DNA of 64,000 bases, taken from positions 310,001-374,000 of the forward strand of contig CAWEGB010000015.1 of assembly GCA_963808545.1 (NCBI GenBank), written 5' to 3'. Made by a program: the position numbers and the translations under genes. Shown piece by piece: positions 15,890 to 24,368 of the stretch. This DNA comes from JACVRW01 sp963808545. Its GTDB lineage: Bacteria > Actinomycetota > Thermoleophilia > Solirubrobacterales > Thermoleophilaceae. Below the pieces are notes generated by a model. The model ran no database searches and was not told the origin of the DNA. It saw only the letters and a list, made by a program, of their open reading frames with translations. Positions within the stretch are counted from its first letter, which is position 1. Each line of letters starts with the position of its first letter.

Positions 15890-17443
15890 CCAGCACCGTT
15901 CGGTCAGACGGTGTCCTGCTCCAGGCGTCCTCGGTCCTCTTTCAGCAGCGTCGTCAGACGGTCGCCCTCCTCTGGCGAAGGACCTCAGACAGGGTCCGGA
16001 GAAGCCGGGACAGGTCGAGGCCGATCGACCAGTTCCGCGCGTACGCCACGTCCATGTCGAGCGCCTCTGGAAGGCCAGCATGCGCACGTGCCATGAGCCT
16101 GCCGAGGACCGGTCATGCCGGCTGGAGTGAGGAATCGCTCGAAGTAGTCCTGAGCGAGAGAGCTCCGTCTCGTTCCAGAGGCACGGCCGCGGGCCCACGA
16201 GGGACATCTTGCCCTGCAGGACGTGGTGAGCTGCGGCAGCGCGTCGAGGCTCGTGCTACCGCCGCCAGCGGCCACTGGGGGTACCACGTCGCGTAGGTCG
16301 GCTTCTTCAGCTCGCCCGCGCCTCAAGCGTCGACCCCCGTCATCGCCTGCACGATGTCGGCCTGGTACGCGGCTGATCAGCGTGCACCGTCATCGTGCGG
16401 AACTTGGCGTCGTGAACTCCTGCATGCCCGCCCCGAGCAGGGTCTGACGGTGAGAACACCGGCCCCGGTGATTCTCGTCGGATCCGCCACGCCGCCCACA
16501 TGAGCAACGGCGCCGCGAGTATCAGGCCGACGCTCGCACCGGAGATGTCGGGTACCCACTTCACTCGCGACGCCGCTGCTGAGCGACTTCGCGGCGGACG
16601 TGACGAGTCGGATCCCCTCCATTTCCGGCGGTGCAGCGCAGGAACCGACGATCTAGAACCATGCGTCGCACCACGTCCACGTGCACATTCAACTGTGCAA
16701 GTGGTCGCACAACGCCAGCGTGTCCCGTCGTACTCGGTCAAGAACACGACGATCACGCGGTCCACGGCGAGCTTCAACGATCAAGGGCGTCGTCGATGGC
16801 TCAGAAGATCGGTACATCACCGACGTCGGCCCGCCAGCGCTTTCGAGGCGAGCCCAAGAAACCGACCAGCTTGATGCCGTCTCCGGGTGACGGAGCAGTT
16901 CCTTGCCACAAGCTGTCCGACATCGCCGGCACCGACGATCAGGGCGGGCCGATCTGAAGGCATCCCATCGCCATGCGAGCGCACGTATAGCGACCGTCCT
17001 GCCGGCAGAATTCCACGGCGGAAACCGCAAGAAGAGCGGCCTTCGCGGGCAGGATCGTCGGTTTCGCTCGCCCGTGCGTCAGCAGGCACACCGCTGATCC
17101 GATCAAGAGCAGGTGCCCCGATTCACCACTCATGCACCATACGACCCTGATCGGCAACCCGTCGCGCCTTATCGACCGGACAGTCAATGCCCACCAGCCA
17201 GGCCGGCAACGTCGCCGTGAGCAACACGAGTCCTCCGGGTCAAGAGCTGCCCGCAAAGGCGTGCTCGACGTGATGACTCAGGCAACGAGCAACGCCAACG
17301 CCAAGGCCAGCGTGTCGCTGGCGATCAGCGGACGGTGAGCGTCCCGCCCCGGACCGTCGAGACGGGAGGCGAGCGCCGAACCTCGGCGGACGCGTCCCCC
17401 TCGTGGCCCCCGGCCACCGCTGCCGTACCGCCACGTCAGACAT
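15890..17443 (-). pseudogene. polyprenyl-phosphate sugar-1-phosphate transferase, multiply frameshifted
   Basis: Priming transferase of exopolysaccharide synthesis (WcaJ/CpsE family), now broken. A start MSDVAVRQ lies at 17443. Then come the membrane helix ASDTLALALALLVA, the CoA-binding-like RPALIVGAGDVGQLVAR, VDRVIVVF, the helix WVPDISGASVGLILAAPLLM, RRESPGPVF, KFRTMTVHADQ, TSLDALPQL, MSLVGPRPCLWNETEL and YFERFLTPAGMTGP. These fall in all three minus frames and need more than five shifts. In intact enzymes the catalytic Asp/Arg pairs lie in the KFRTM and SLVGPRP regions. Confidence 0.82.
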
Positions 17444-17653
17444 CCGGCACCTCTTACGAACGCTCCTCTCCTGCGCGTTGAGCTCGCCGCGGGCGTCGCG
17501 CAGGCCCAGATGCGATCGAGCGGACAGACGCGGAGATATGGGCGAGGAGCTTCCCCGACGCTTCGCCGCGCCGTCCGGTGTGCGTCCGCCTCCCGGCCGA
17601 GCGAAAGCGCTGGCGGTGGTCGCCACGCTCCGTGGCCTTTCCCCCCATCGCGA

Positions 17654-19120
17654 TTACGCCCAGTGTGAACGTGGGACATCGCTCCAGCACGCGTCGGGTC
17701 TCGACGAGGGCCTCCCGGCCGCCCGGTCAACCCCCGCGACGACGATCAGTGCATCCGCGTGTGACGCGATTGTCATCGCGTCCCCCGTGGCCAGCAGTGG
17801 AGGTGTGACGATCAGAAGCACATCGCAGCGCTTCTCCAGTACCTCCAACGCTTCAGCTACGGCGCTCGACACCAGGAACTCGCCCGGGTCGGGCGGTGGT
17901 CGGCCGACCGTCAAGATCTCCAGCGTTCCGGCGACCGCTCTCGATCGCTCGGGTTGTACGTCAACGGTCCTGAGCGCATCGACCGGCGGGATGCCCGCCG
18001 CGACACCGGTGAGACCCGGTCGCTCGCGTAGGCCGAAGAGGCGGGCGATGCTGGGGCGCCGTAGGTTGAGGTCGGCGAGGATGACGCGTCGGTCCGACCG
18101 GGCCAAGATCACGGCCAGATTGGCGGCGGTCGCGGACCCGCCTTCGTCCTCGCCGGCGCTGGTGATCGCGATCGAGCCGGCGTGGTGCTCGAGCTGCGAG
18201 ATCTCCAGGTTGTTCTTGAGGATCCTGAATGCCTCGGTACTGGCTCCGGTCGGTTCCGCGAGGGTGGCCACCGGCTTGCTCGGCGCGAGGCGGCGGGCCG
18301 GCTTGGGAATCTGACCGAGAAGCGGCACCCCTAGTAGCTCTTGCAACTCGTCCGCGGAGTGGACCCGGGTGTCGAGCGCCTCACGGAGGAAGGCCATGAC
18401 GATCCCCAGCGCGAGTCCCACTATGAGCCCGATGATGACGTTGCGCTTGGTCTTCGGTTGCACAAGCGAGGCGCTGTCGGCGAGGCCGACCACCGTCGCG
18501 CTCGAGGCAGCTCGCTGCAACGTCTGCAGGTCCTCCAGATCGCGCTGGGTAGCCTCGACGCGACGGAACAGCGCGGATCTGCCGCCGCCGGATGCGACGA
18601 TCGCGTCCAGCTTCCGTTGGGTGTTCCGGAGCGTCGCGGACAGCGCCGCGGTATCGAGTCGGTGGCGGTATGCCGCGAATGCCCTCGCATATGCGTTGGC
18701 CAGCCGCGGGGCGGCGCTGGCGGCGGGGTCCGCGACCGAGAACTTCAGCAGGTCGTCCGTCGGGTTCGTGCTCACACTCGAGTTCGCTAGTAGCGCCTCA
18801 GGGGTGCGATCGGGCAAACCCGGGGCCCTCACCGCCGACTTTGCGACGGCGCCCACGCGAGCCAGCTTGGCCTGGGTGGCCGCGTAACGGTCAGGTGTCG
18901 AGGGGCCCGCCGCAGAGAGATTGAGAGCCTCCGCGGTCGTCGGGTTCTGTGCGTTGAGCAAGACCGCTGCCGACGCTTCGTACAGGCGCTGCTGACTGTG
19001 TGACGCTGCGAAGGCGAGCAGGGGGACTACGGTGACCGCCAGGAGCACAATCCACTTCTGGCGACGGAGAACACTCAGCCAGTCGCGGAGGACCGACCCG
19101 TCATCCGATCGCTCGCTCAA
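17654..19120 (-). CDS. Wzz-BY-kinase-like chain-length protein with defective Walker A
   Basis: Polysaccharide co-polymerase fused to a CpsD/Wzc-type ATPase; 488 residues as read. Residues 1-250 form the Wzz part, with membrane helices at about 23-40 and 226-246. The kinase-like part begins at TEAFRILKNNLEIS (295-308). The P-loop reads SAGEDEGGSAT (321-331), with Gly where the invariant Lys should be and Ala for the following Thr. Walker A' ILADLNLRRPS keeps one Asp (D350). The last about 25 residues are off-frame: MLERCPTFTLGVIAMGGK in another frame continues the family to a stop at 17454, just before the next gene's ATG, so a frameshift lies near 17.70 kb. TTG start 19120 overlaps the cupin stop. 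Confidence 0.78.
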   Translation of the reverse strand: MSERSDDGSVLRDWLSVLRRQKWIVLLAVTVVPLLAFAASHSQQRLYEASAAVLLNAQNPTTAEALNLSAAGPSTPDRYAATQAKLARVGAVAKSAVRAPGLPDRTPEALLANSSVSTNPTDDLLKFSVADPAASAAPRLANAYARAFAAYRHRLDTAALSATLRNTQRKLDAIVASGGGRSALFRRVEATQRDLEDLQTLQRAASSATVVGLADSASLVQPKTKRNVIIGLIVGLALGIVMAFLREALDTRVHSADELQELLGVPLLGQIPKPARRLAPSKPVATLAEPTGASTEAFRILKNNLEISQLEHHAGSIAITSAGEDEGGSATAANLAVILARSDRRVILADLNLRRPSIARLFGLRERPGLTGVAAGIPPVDALRTVDVQPERSRAVAGTLEILTVGRPPPDPGEFLVSSAVAEALEVLEKRCDVLLIVTPPLLATGDAMTIASHADALIVVAGVDRAAGRPSSRPDACWSDVPRSHWA

Positions 19121-19971
19121 GCCCTTAGTTTCCGCGGGAGCTTCGTCAAGGATCGGACCAACGACGCCTTGGCCCTGTCGACGGGCTCCGAGGCGCCGAT
19201 CGGCCGGGGCGAGAGATGCAGGCGCCGCAGTCGCTTGTTGATCCTTATGACGGCTTCGGCCCGCTCCACGAACTCCGTGTCGAACGGGATAGAGAACGAG
19301 ATGGAGACGCCCGCCTCCGTCTCGACCCAGTGGGGGACGTAGGACGGTAGGTAGACGCCGGCGCCTGGATCGATGGTGAAGCTCTCGGCGACAGCCTGCA
19401 TCGCGGCGAAATCACACTCTCGCCCGTCCACGTAGCAATCGAACTCGCGTTGGAGAGCGGCTGGATCGTCGTCGAAGGCGGCCACGCTCACATGCTTCAC
19501 ACCCTTGACCTGGAGGAGGAAGCTGTGCTCGCGATCGAAGTGCATCGGCGTGGTGGAGGCCGGGGCGGAGACGAACAGGTAGCCCGCGCGCGCGGTCATG
19601 CCCCCCTGGCGTTCGGCAACGAGCGGCTCGACCTCGTCGAGGCACTCGTCGATCAGCTCGGCGTACTCGGGCGCGTGCTGGATGTCGCGCAGCGATACCC
19701 GTGTCCCGGTGCGCTCGACGTTCCTGATGGTCTCGGACGGCGGCCCTTCCCCGACGTCCACGTAATCGCCGTAGTTCGCGAGCGGTAGGTTCGCCCGCTC
19801 GCGCCGGACCGATTCGGGCGGCAGCCGGTCCGCGAGCTCGCCAATGGCGTCGATCGTGAACAGCGGGTGGTCGGCGAGGCTGTGGCGCACCGCGACCGAG
19901 CGCCGTGCGAACGCTCCGGCGAATGCCGCGGCGTCGATGTCAACGAGAGGGCTGCGCGCCGACGTCTCCAT
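19117..19971 (-). CDS. cupin-like (JmjC-related) protein
   Basis: 284-residue protein of the cupin-like/JmjC superfamily. The iron-binding facial triad is visible as His144 and Asp146 in TPMHFDREHS and His214 in SYVPHWVETEAG, so Fe(II)/2-oxoglutarate-dependent hydroxylation is plausible. Surrounding elements GYLFVSAPASTT, LLQVKGVKHVSV and DPGAGVYLPS complete the double-stranded beta-helix. It is the first gene of the operon that runs to 10458, and its TGA overlaps the TTG of the kinase gene. The substrate may be a sugar or lipid of the glycan, but that is inference. Confidence 0.8.
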   Translation of the reverse strand: METSARSPLVDIDAAAFAGAFARRSVAVRHSLADHPLFTIDAIGELADRLPPESVRRERANLPLANYGDYVDVGEGPPSETIRNVERTGTRVSLRDIQHAPEYAELIDECLDEVEPLVAERQGGMTARAGYLFVSAPASTTPMHFDREHSFLLQVKGVKHVSVAAFDDDPAALQREFDCYVDGRECDFAAMQAVAESFTIDPGAGVYLPSYVPHWVETEAGVSISFSIPFDTEFVERAEAVIRINKRLRRLHLSPRPIGASEPVDRAKASLVRSLTKLPRKLRA

Positions 19972-20052
19972 CCATAGACAGGTACGGCCGGCGCCCGTGC
20001 GTAATTACTGGGGCATGTCGATATTGCCGCGCATCCAGTGCTGGGGAGGCGA

Positions 20053-21117
20053 TCAGCCGCTCTGCGCAGCGAGCTCGCGGTAGAGCTCGGTGCTCAACTG
20101 TGCGGCACGCTCCCACGAGAAGCGTGCCTGCGCGTGCCGCAAGACCGCGCGTCTCACGTCCGACCCGTCATCGAGATGCCGCAAGATCGTTTCGGCAAGG
20201 GCGCCCGGGTTGCCGGCTTCGAATACGAACGACGGGTCATAGGCGAGGTCGGGCAGGGCGCCGAGATCGCTCACCACCACCGGGACGCCGGCTGCGATCG
20301 CCAGGACACCAACGCCGCTCTGGCTCGCCTGGGTATATGGCAAGACCATGAGGGAGGCCCCGGCGAGCAGCTCGTCGACCTCCTTCTCGGGGATGTATCT
20401 CACGATCAGCGAGATGCGTTGGTCGTCCGGAACGAGGTGTGCCGCCTGGCCGGCGCCGGCTACCACAAGCCTCACGTCAGGACGTTGCTGCCACACCAGG
20501 CGCATCCCTTCGACCAGGACCTCCACGCCCTTGTACTGCTCGAGCCGGCCGAAGAGGAGGACGCTCGGCGATTCCGGGCGAGCGAGGGGCTCGGAACGGG
20601 GCCACACCCCGTGCGGGATCACGACGATTCGAGCGCGGCCGACGATCGGCGCGAGTTCCTCAGCGAGCGCGTGTCCGTGCACCACAAATCGCTCAGCACG
20701 CCGGAACCACCGCTTGAAGATCCGTTCCTGCGCGGCCGTGAGGGGGCGGGCACCCAGATGCTGCACGGGATCATGGACAGTGAAGACGGTTCGATACCCG
20801 CTGGTAAGCGCCACGAGGCGGGGATCGTAGTTCTCGTGAACGTGAACGATCTCGGGTCGCCACTTGTGGAGCTTTCGGCGCGTGTCGAACAACCTGGGAA
20901 TCGCAGACAGGGACCGCACGCGGCCGGGGACGACGAACGACTGAATCCCCTCGCGACGAAGTGCATCAAGAGCTTCGTCGCGCTCCGCCGCGGATCCTCC
21001 GAACTCCGCAGAGTGTGAGCGGACGAGCATTGCGACGTCGTGGCCGATATTCACCAACGATTGCGCCTGCTGCGAGCCGTACTTAACGAAGAAATCGCAA
21101 ACGATCAGGATGCGCAT
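20053..21117 (-). CDS. GT4-family glycosyltransferase
   Basis: 354-residue GT-B enzyme. The acceptor-side N-domain begins MRILIVCDFFVKYGSQQAQS and contains EIVHVHENYDPRLVA. The donor side has VIPHGVWPRSE, VLLFGRLEQYKGVEVLVEGM and the donor glutamate region PYTQASQSGVGVLAIAAGVP, which replaces the common EPFGLVxxEAM. It is complete in one frame. Its ATG (21115-21117) overlaps head to head with the ATG of the plus-strand aminotransferase, so promoter sequence must lie inside one of the two genes. It contributes a sugar linkage to the locus glycan. Confidence 0.87.
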   Translation of the reverse strand: MRILIVCDFFVKYGSQQAQSLVNIGHDVAMLVRSHSAEFGGSAAERDEALDALRREGIQSFVVPGRVRSLSAIPRLFDTRRKLHKWRPEIVHVHENYDPRLVALTSGYRTVFTVHDPVQHLGARPLTAAQERIFKRWFRRAERFVVHGHALAEELAPIVGRARIVVIPHGVWPRSEPLARPESPSVLLFGRLEQYKGVEVLVEGMRLVWQQRPDVRLVVAGAGQAAHLVPDDQRISLIVRYIPEKEVDELLAGASLMVLPYTQASQSGVGVLAIAAGVPVVVSDLGALPDLAYDPSFVFEAGNPGALAETILRHLDDGSDVRRAVLRHAQARFSWERAAQLSTELYRELAAQSG

Positions 21118-22387
21118 ACTCGATCACGATCTCTCGTCAGGGCTAGCGGGAGCGGGCGGCACCGAAGAATGCGATCGCCACGAACAGCCTAAGCGCTCGG
21201 GATCCGGCGGAGCGGGCCTCGACCACGACATCGAGGCGGTGCTCGAAGCCCGTACTTCCCGAGCATGCGTCTTCATGCCGTCAGGTCGATTCGCCATCCA
21301 TCTCGCCTTTCGGCTACTCCTCTCGCCCGGTGATCGCATCCTCATGTCCCCGCTCGAGGACGACACGGTCTTCTTCGGGGCACTGGCGGCGGGACTGAGG
21401 CCGGTGATGGCGCCCGTGTCGGTCCACGATGGGAACGTGTGCTTCGAAGCTGTGGATAACGCGGCGTGGTCCAACATCGCGGCGGTCCTGACAGGAAACA
21501 CATATGGGCTACCGGACCGTGTAGTAGAGGCCAGATCGCGGTGTGACCAACTCAGAATTCCGCTGATCGAGGACGCTGCCCATGCGCTCGAGACGGAGGT
21601 TGACGAACGTCCCATCGGGACCTTCGGCGCTGCCTCCGTCTTCAGCTTGTCAAAGCACTTTCGTGGGCGAGGAGGCGTTCTGTCGTTGGAGGAAGATGAC
21701 AACCGCCGCGAGGTCGTGCGACTACGGGACGAGCTAACGGCGCCGATGCCGAGGGGACAACGGGCGGTGGGAATCGGCCGATCGCTGGCCAGGTCCGCAG
21801 TGGACACTCTCCATCTCAGGCGTGCAGTAAATCGCGGTCGCCACGTGATGCACCCCGTGACGCCTGTCGCGTGGCGTATCCCTCTGCGAGCCCCTCGGCT
21901 CGAGCAGGCTCTTCGCGGCGCTGGCCTGGGTGCGTTCGACGAATGGATGGAGACGGGGTATCCGGACTATCGAATGCCGCAACAGCGCAGCGCACTGAGT
22001 AGAACGCTCGCCGGCCTGCGCAACCTGGGGCGGGACCGCGAGGAGAGGATCGAGGGCGTGCGCCGGCTTCGAGAGCTCGGCTCGGTTGCCCCTGCAGCGC
22101 GTGAGGGCGCTCCGCTGCCGTTGCTCCGTGTCCCGCTCCTCGTCGAGGAACGAGATGCGGTGGCCGTCGAGCTTCGCCGGCGCAGGATCAACATCTACTT
22201 CCTCTATGCCCCCCCGCTGGACGACTATTCCGGTCCGGAATTCTCAGAACCGTCTCCCGCTCCGGAGGCGGCCCGATGGTGGGCGCAGCACGTTCTTCCG
22301 ATCGATCCCCACGACGCGGGGCGCGTGCTCGAGCTTGCTCACAGGAACGAGATCCGACTGAAACCCGCGGTGCCACCGTCGTCGTGA
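21110..22387 (+). CDS. DegT/DnrJ/StrS-like PLP aminotransferase
   Basis: 425-residue fold-type I PLP protein of the DegT group. PSGRFAIHLAFRLLL (57-71) is the phosphate-binding segment, LIEDAAHALETE (152-163) carries the ring Asp, and Lys182 in VFSLSKHFRGRGG is the Schiff-base lysine. Sequence after about residue 230 departs from typical sugar aminotransferases, so it may act on a different substrate. The first about 35 residues look non-conserved, so the true start could be downstream of 21110. GC content looks lower than in its neighbours, consistent with separate acquisition. It converges with the FemAB-like gene after six bases. Confidence 0.75.
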   Translation: MRILDHDLSSGLAGAGGTEECDRHEQPKRSGSGGAGLDHDIEAVLEARTSRACVFMPSGRFAIHLAFRLLLSPGDRILMSPLEDDTVFFGALAAGLRPVMAPVSVHDGNVCFEAVDNAAWSNIAAVLTGNTYGLPDRVVEARSRCDQLRIPLIEDAAHALETEVDERPIGTFGAASVFSLSKHFRGRGGVLSLEEDDNRREVVRLRDELTAPMPRGQRAVGIGRSLARSAVDTLHLRRAVNRGRHVMHPVTPVAWRIPLRAPRLEQALRGAGLGAFDEWMETGYPDYRMPQQRSALSRTLAGLRNLGRDREERIEGVRRLRELGSVAPAAREGAPLPLLRVPLLVEERDAVAVELRRRRINIYFLYAPPLDDYSGPEFSEPSPAPEAARWWAQHVLPIDPHDAGRVLELAHRNEIRLKPAVPPSS

Positions 22388-22393
22388 ACGAGC

Positions 22394-23437
22394 CTAGATC
22401 CGGTCCAAGATCCGCCGGATTCCGAGCGAGCGCCCGCCCAGTGCCCTGGCGGCGGGGAGCATGAGCTGCGCGGGGGTGCCGCGGGGCAGCCCGTATGTCT
22501 CCAGCCCGGGGTCGCTGGTGGCAAAGCGCTCCTTGTAGGGCGCACCGCCGCGGAGAAGCCGGTACTCGGACATGCCGTCCGTGAGCGCTTCGCGCACGGC
22601 GTGCGCGAGAAGTACGAAACCGACCGGCTGCTGCCGCAACGCGGGATCTCTTCCCGACTGGTAGGCCGACTCGGCGCCGGCGAACCGGAAGCCGTAGAGC
22701 GCAGCAACGGGTTTGCCGTCGATCTCGAGGAACCAGAGTCGCAGCCACCCCTGGCGAAGCGCCTGCGTGGCGAACTCGCGGTGGAAGGGCGCCGCGAGGA
22801 TGAACGATGTCGCGCTGCTTTCCCAACGCCGGCGGTGCAGGTCAAACAGTGTGTCGAGGTCTCGAGGGAGACGCTCAGGATCAGTCACGAGCCGATACGA
22901 AACCGTTCCGAGCTCGGACAACTTGCGCGGGAAGCGTCGCACCTGCTGGCGGAAGTTGCGCCCCCGGTCCCGTACGAACTCGTCCCAGGAGTCATGTTCG
23001 AAGTGCAGCACCGGGCTCGCCTCCCGGTACAGGGGTCGAGCCCCGGTTAACTCGCCGAAACGCTGGTCGCCGGCGATTTGCTCGGCGAGCAGCACGAAGC
23101 GCCGCAGCGGAACGGCGTCCATGGCCTCCCTGACGCCGGCGGCGGCCACGGGCTCAGTCAGTGGTGCGGAGACGGGTCCAAGTTGGTCGCTCGGGCCGTG
23201 GCCGACGAAGCGCAGCACGGGAATGCCCCACCTCCACCACTGGTACAGCGGCACGATCGCGACCGGATCGCCGCCGGCACGTGCGACTCCGATCAGCTGG
23301 CGGCGCGCCTTGCCGTAATGACGCCACCATGTGAGAAGCCACTCACGTGTCGCGAAGACATGTCCGGCTCGCTCCGCAAGGCCATGCCAGTCGGCGGCCT
23401 CCACGCTGTCGAGCGAGCTTGTGTATGAGACCTCCAA
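22394..23437 (-). CDS. GNAT/FemAB-like acyltransferase (Acetyltransf_6)
   Basis: 347-residue double-GNAT protein of the FemAB-like Acetyltransf_6 type, common in exopolysaccharide loci (CelD/BcsL-like). Features are TREWLLTWWRHYG near the N-terminus, LRFVGHGPSDQLGPV, the central basic RNFRQQVRRFPRKL and the C-terminal acyl-CoA/aminoacyl site GKPVAALYGFRFAG followed by YQSGRDPALRQQPVGF. It probably acylates a sugar or transfers an amino acid to the glycan. It is 4 bases from the GT2 stop, and the gene order suggests one transcript with the upstream glycosyltransferases. Confidence 0.8.
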   Translation of the reverse strand: MEVSYTSSLDSVEAADWHGLAERAGHVFATREWLLTWWRHYGKARRQLIGVARAGGDPVAIVPLYQWWRWGIPVLRFVGHGPSDQLGPVSAPLTEPVAAAGVREAMDAVPLRRFVLLAEQIAGDQRFGELTGARPLYREASPVLHFEHDSWDEFVRDRGRNFRQQVRRFPRKLSELGTVSYRLVTDPERLPRDLDTLFDLHRRRWESSATSFILAAPFHREFATQALRQGWLRLWFLEIDGKPVAALYGFRFAGAESAYQSGRDPALRQQPVGFVLLAHAVREALTDGMSEYRLLRGGAPYKERFATSDPGLETYGLPRGTPAQLMLPAARALGGRSLGIRRILDRI

Positions 23438-23441
23438 CCGG

Positions 23442-24368
23442 CTAGGAGGGCCTGGGCGCGCGCATGCTCATGTGCACGCGGATGCGGTCCGCCGCCGCGG
23501 CCCTCGCTTGAGGTCTGCCGGCGAGGGCGTGGCGTGCGAGACGTGCGCTGTCGATTCCCAGCTGCGTCGTGCGAAGGAGCGCCGTCTTCGCCGGCCCGAA
23601 GTGCTTCCGCGCATAGAGATGCTGGCTCTCGAGAAGCAGCAGATCGTGGGGCGAGCGAACGTCGGGCGAGCTACCGGAGCCGGCGTGGACCACCTCGACG
23701 GTCGGCAGGAAGACCGTCCGCCAGCCACGCCGCTTCGCCCGGATCAGCCAGTCAGTCTCCTCGTAGTAGAGGAAGAAGCGTTCGTCGAACAGGCCGACGT
23801 CACCGAAGGCGGCACGGCGCATGAACAGGCATGCGCCCCTCGCCGCATCCACCGGCCGAGCTTCGGAGTGGTCCCAATCGAGCGCGCGGTACCGGCGCGG
23901 TCGTCGCCAGTTCGGGAAGCGCGCCGCCAGGGCCAGGTCCTCAGAGATCATGTCGAAGGGCCGCGGAGCGCAGATGCAGTTCGGCTGCAGAGTTCCATCG
24001 GTGTTCAGGAGTCGGGGGACCACCGCGCCCACGCGCGGGTGGCGGAACGCCTCCAGCACGTCCACGTAGCTTCCGGAGAAGCGTCCGACGTCGGGGTTGA
24101 TCAGGAGCACTAAGTCGGCCTCGGCGACCGAGACCGCCTGGTTGATTGCAGCGGCATAGCCGCGATTGACCGGGTTGTCTATGACCGTCGAGTCCGGATC
24201 GGCTGAGCGAACGATGTCGGCGGCCCCGTCACCCGGGGAGTTGTCGACCATGATCAAACGCATGCCGGCGCCGGCGAAGTGGCGCACGGTCGCGATCGTA
24301 TTGCCGATCAGGCGCGCACTGTGGAAGTTGACGACGATGACGTCGAGGGGTGTATCGCCGTCGTTCAC
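23442..24368 (-). CDS. GT2-family glycosyltransferase (rhamnosyltransferase-like)
   Basis: 308-residue GT-A inverting transferase. LDVIVVNFHSARLIGNTIAT begins the domain, VDNSPGDG gives the first nucleotide-binding Asp, NPVNRGYAAAINQAV and LLINPDVGRFSG give the DxD-equivalent (NPD), and the acceptor-side ERFFLYYEETDWLIRAKRRG holds the catalytic base region. GTG 24368 is chosen over a longer frame because it overlaps the polymerase stop (GTGA). The family commonly adds rhamnose or similar deoxyhexoses. Confidence 0.88.
   Translation of the reverse strand: MNDGDTPLDVIVVNFHSARLIGNTIATVRHFAGAGMRLIMVDNSPGDGAADIVRSADPDSTVIDNPVNRGYAAAINQAVSVAEADLVLLINPDVGRFSGSYVDVLEAFRHPRVGAVVPRLLNTDGTLQPNCICAPRPFDMISEDLALAARFPNWRRPRRYRALDWDHSEARPVDAARGACLFMRRAAFGDVGLFDERFFLYYEETDWLIRAKRRGWRTVFLPTVEVVHAGSGSSPDVRSPHDLLLLESQHLYARKHFGPAKTALLRTTQLGIDSARLARHALAGRPQARAAAADRIRVHMSMRAPRPS

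Noticed and set aside
13742..17720. Idea that the broken stretch hides a phage or transposon insertion
   Set aside because: All three broken genes stay collinear and recognisable along their length, with no foreign insert, terminal repeats or transposase.
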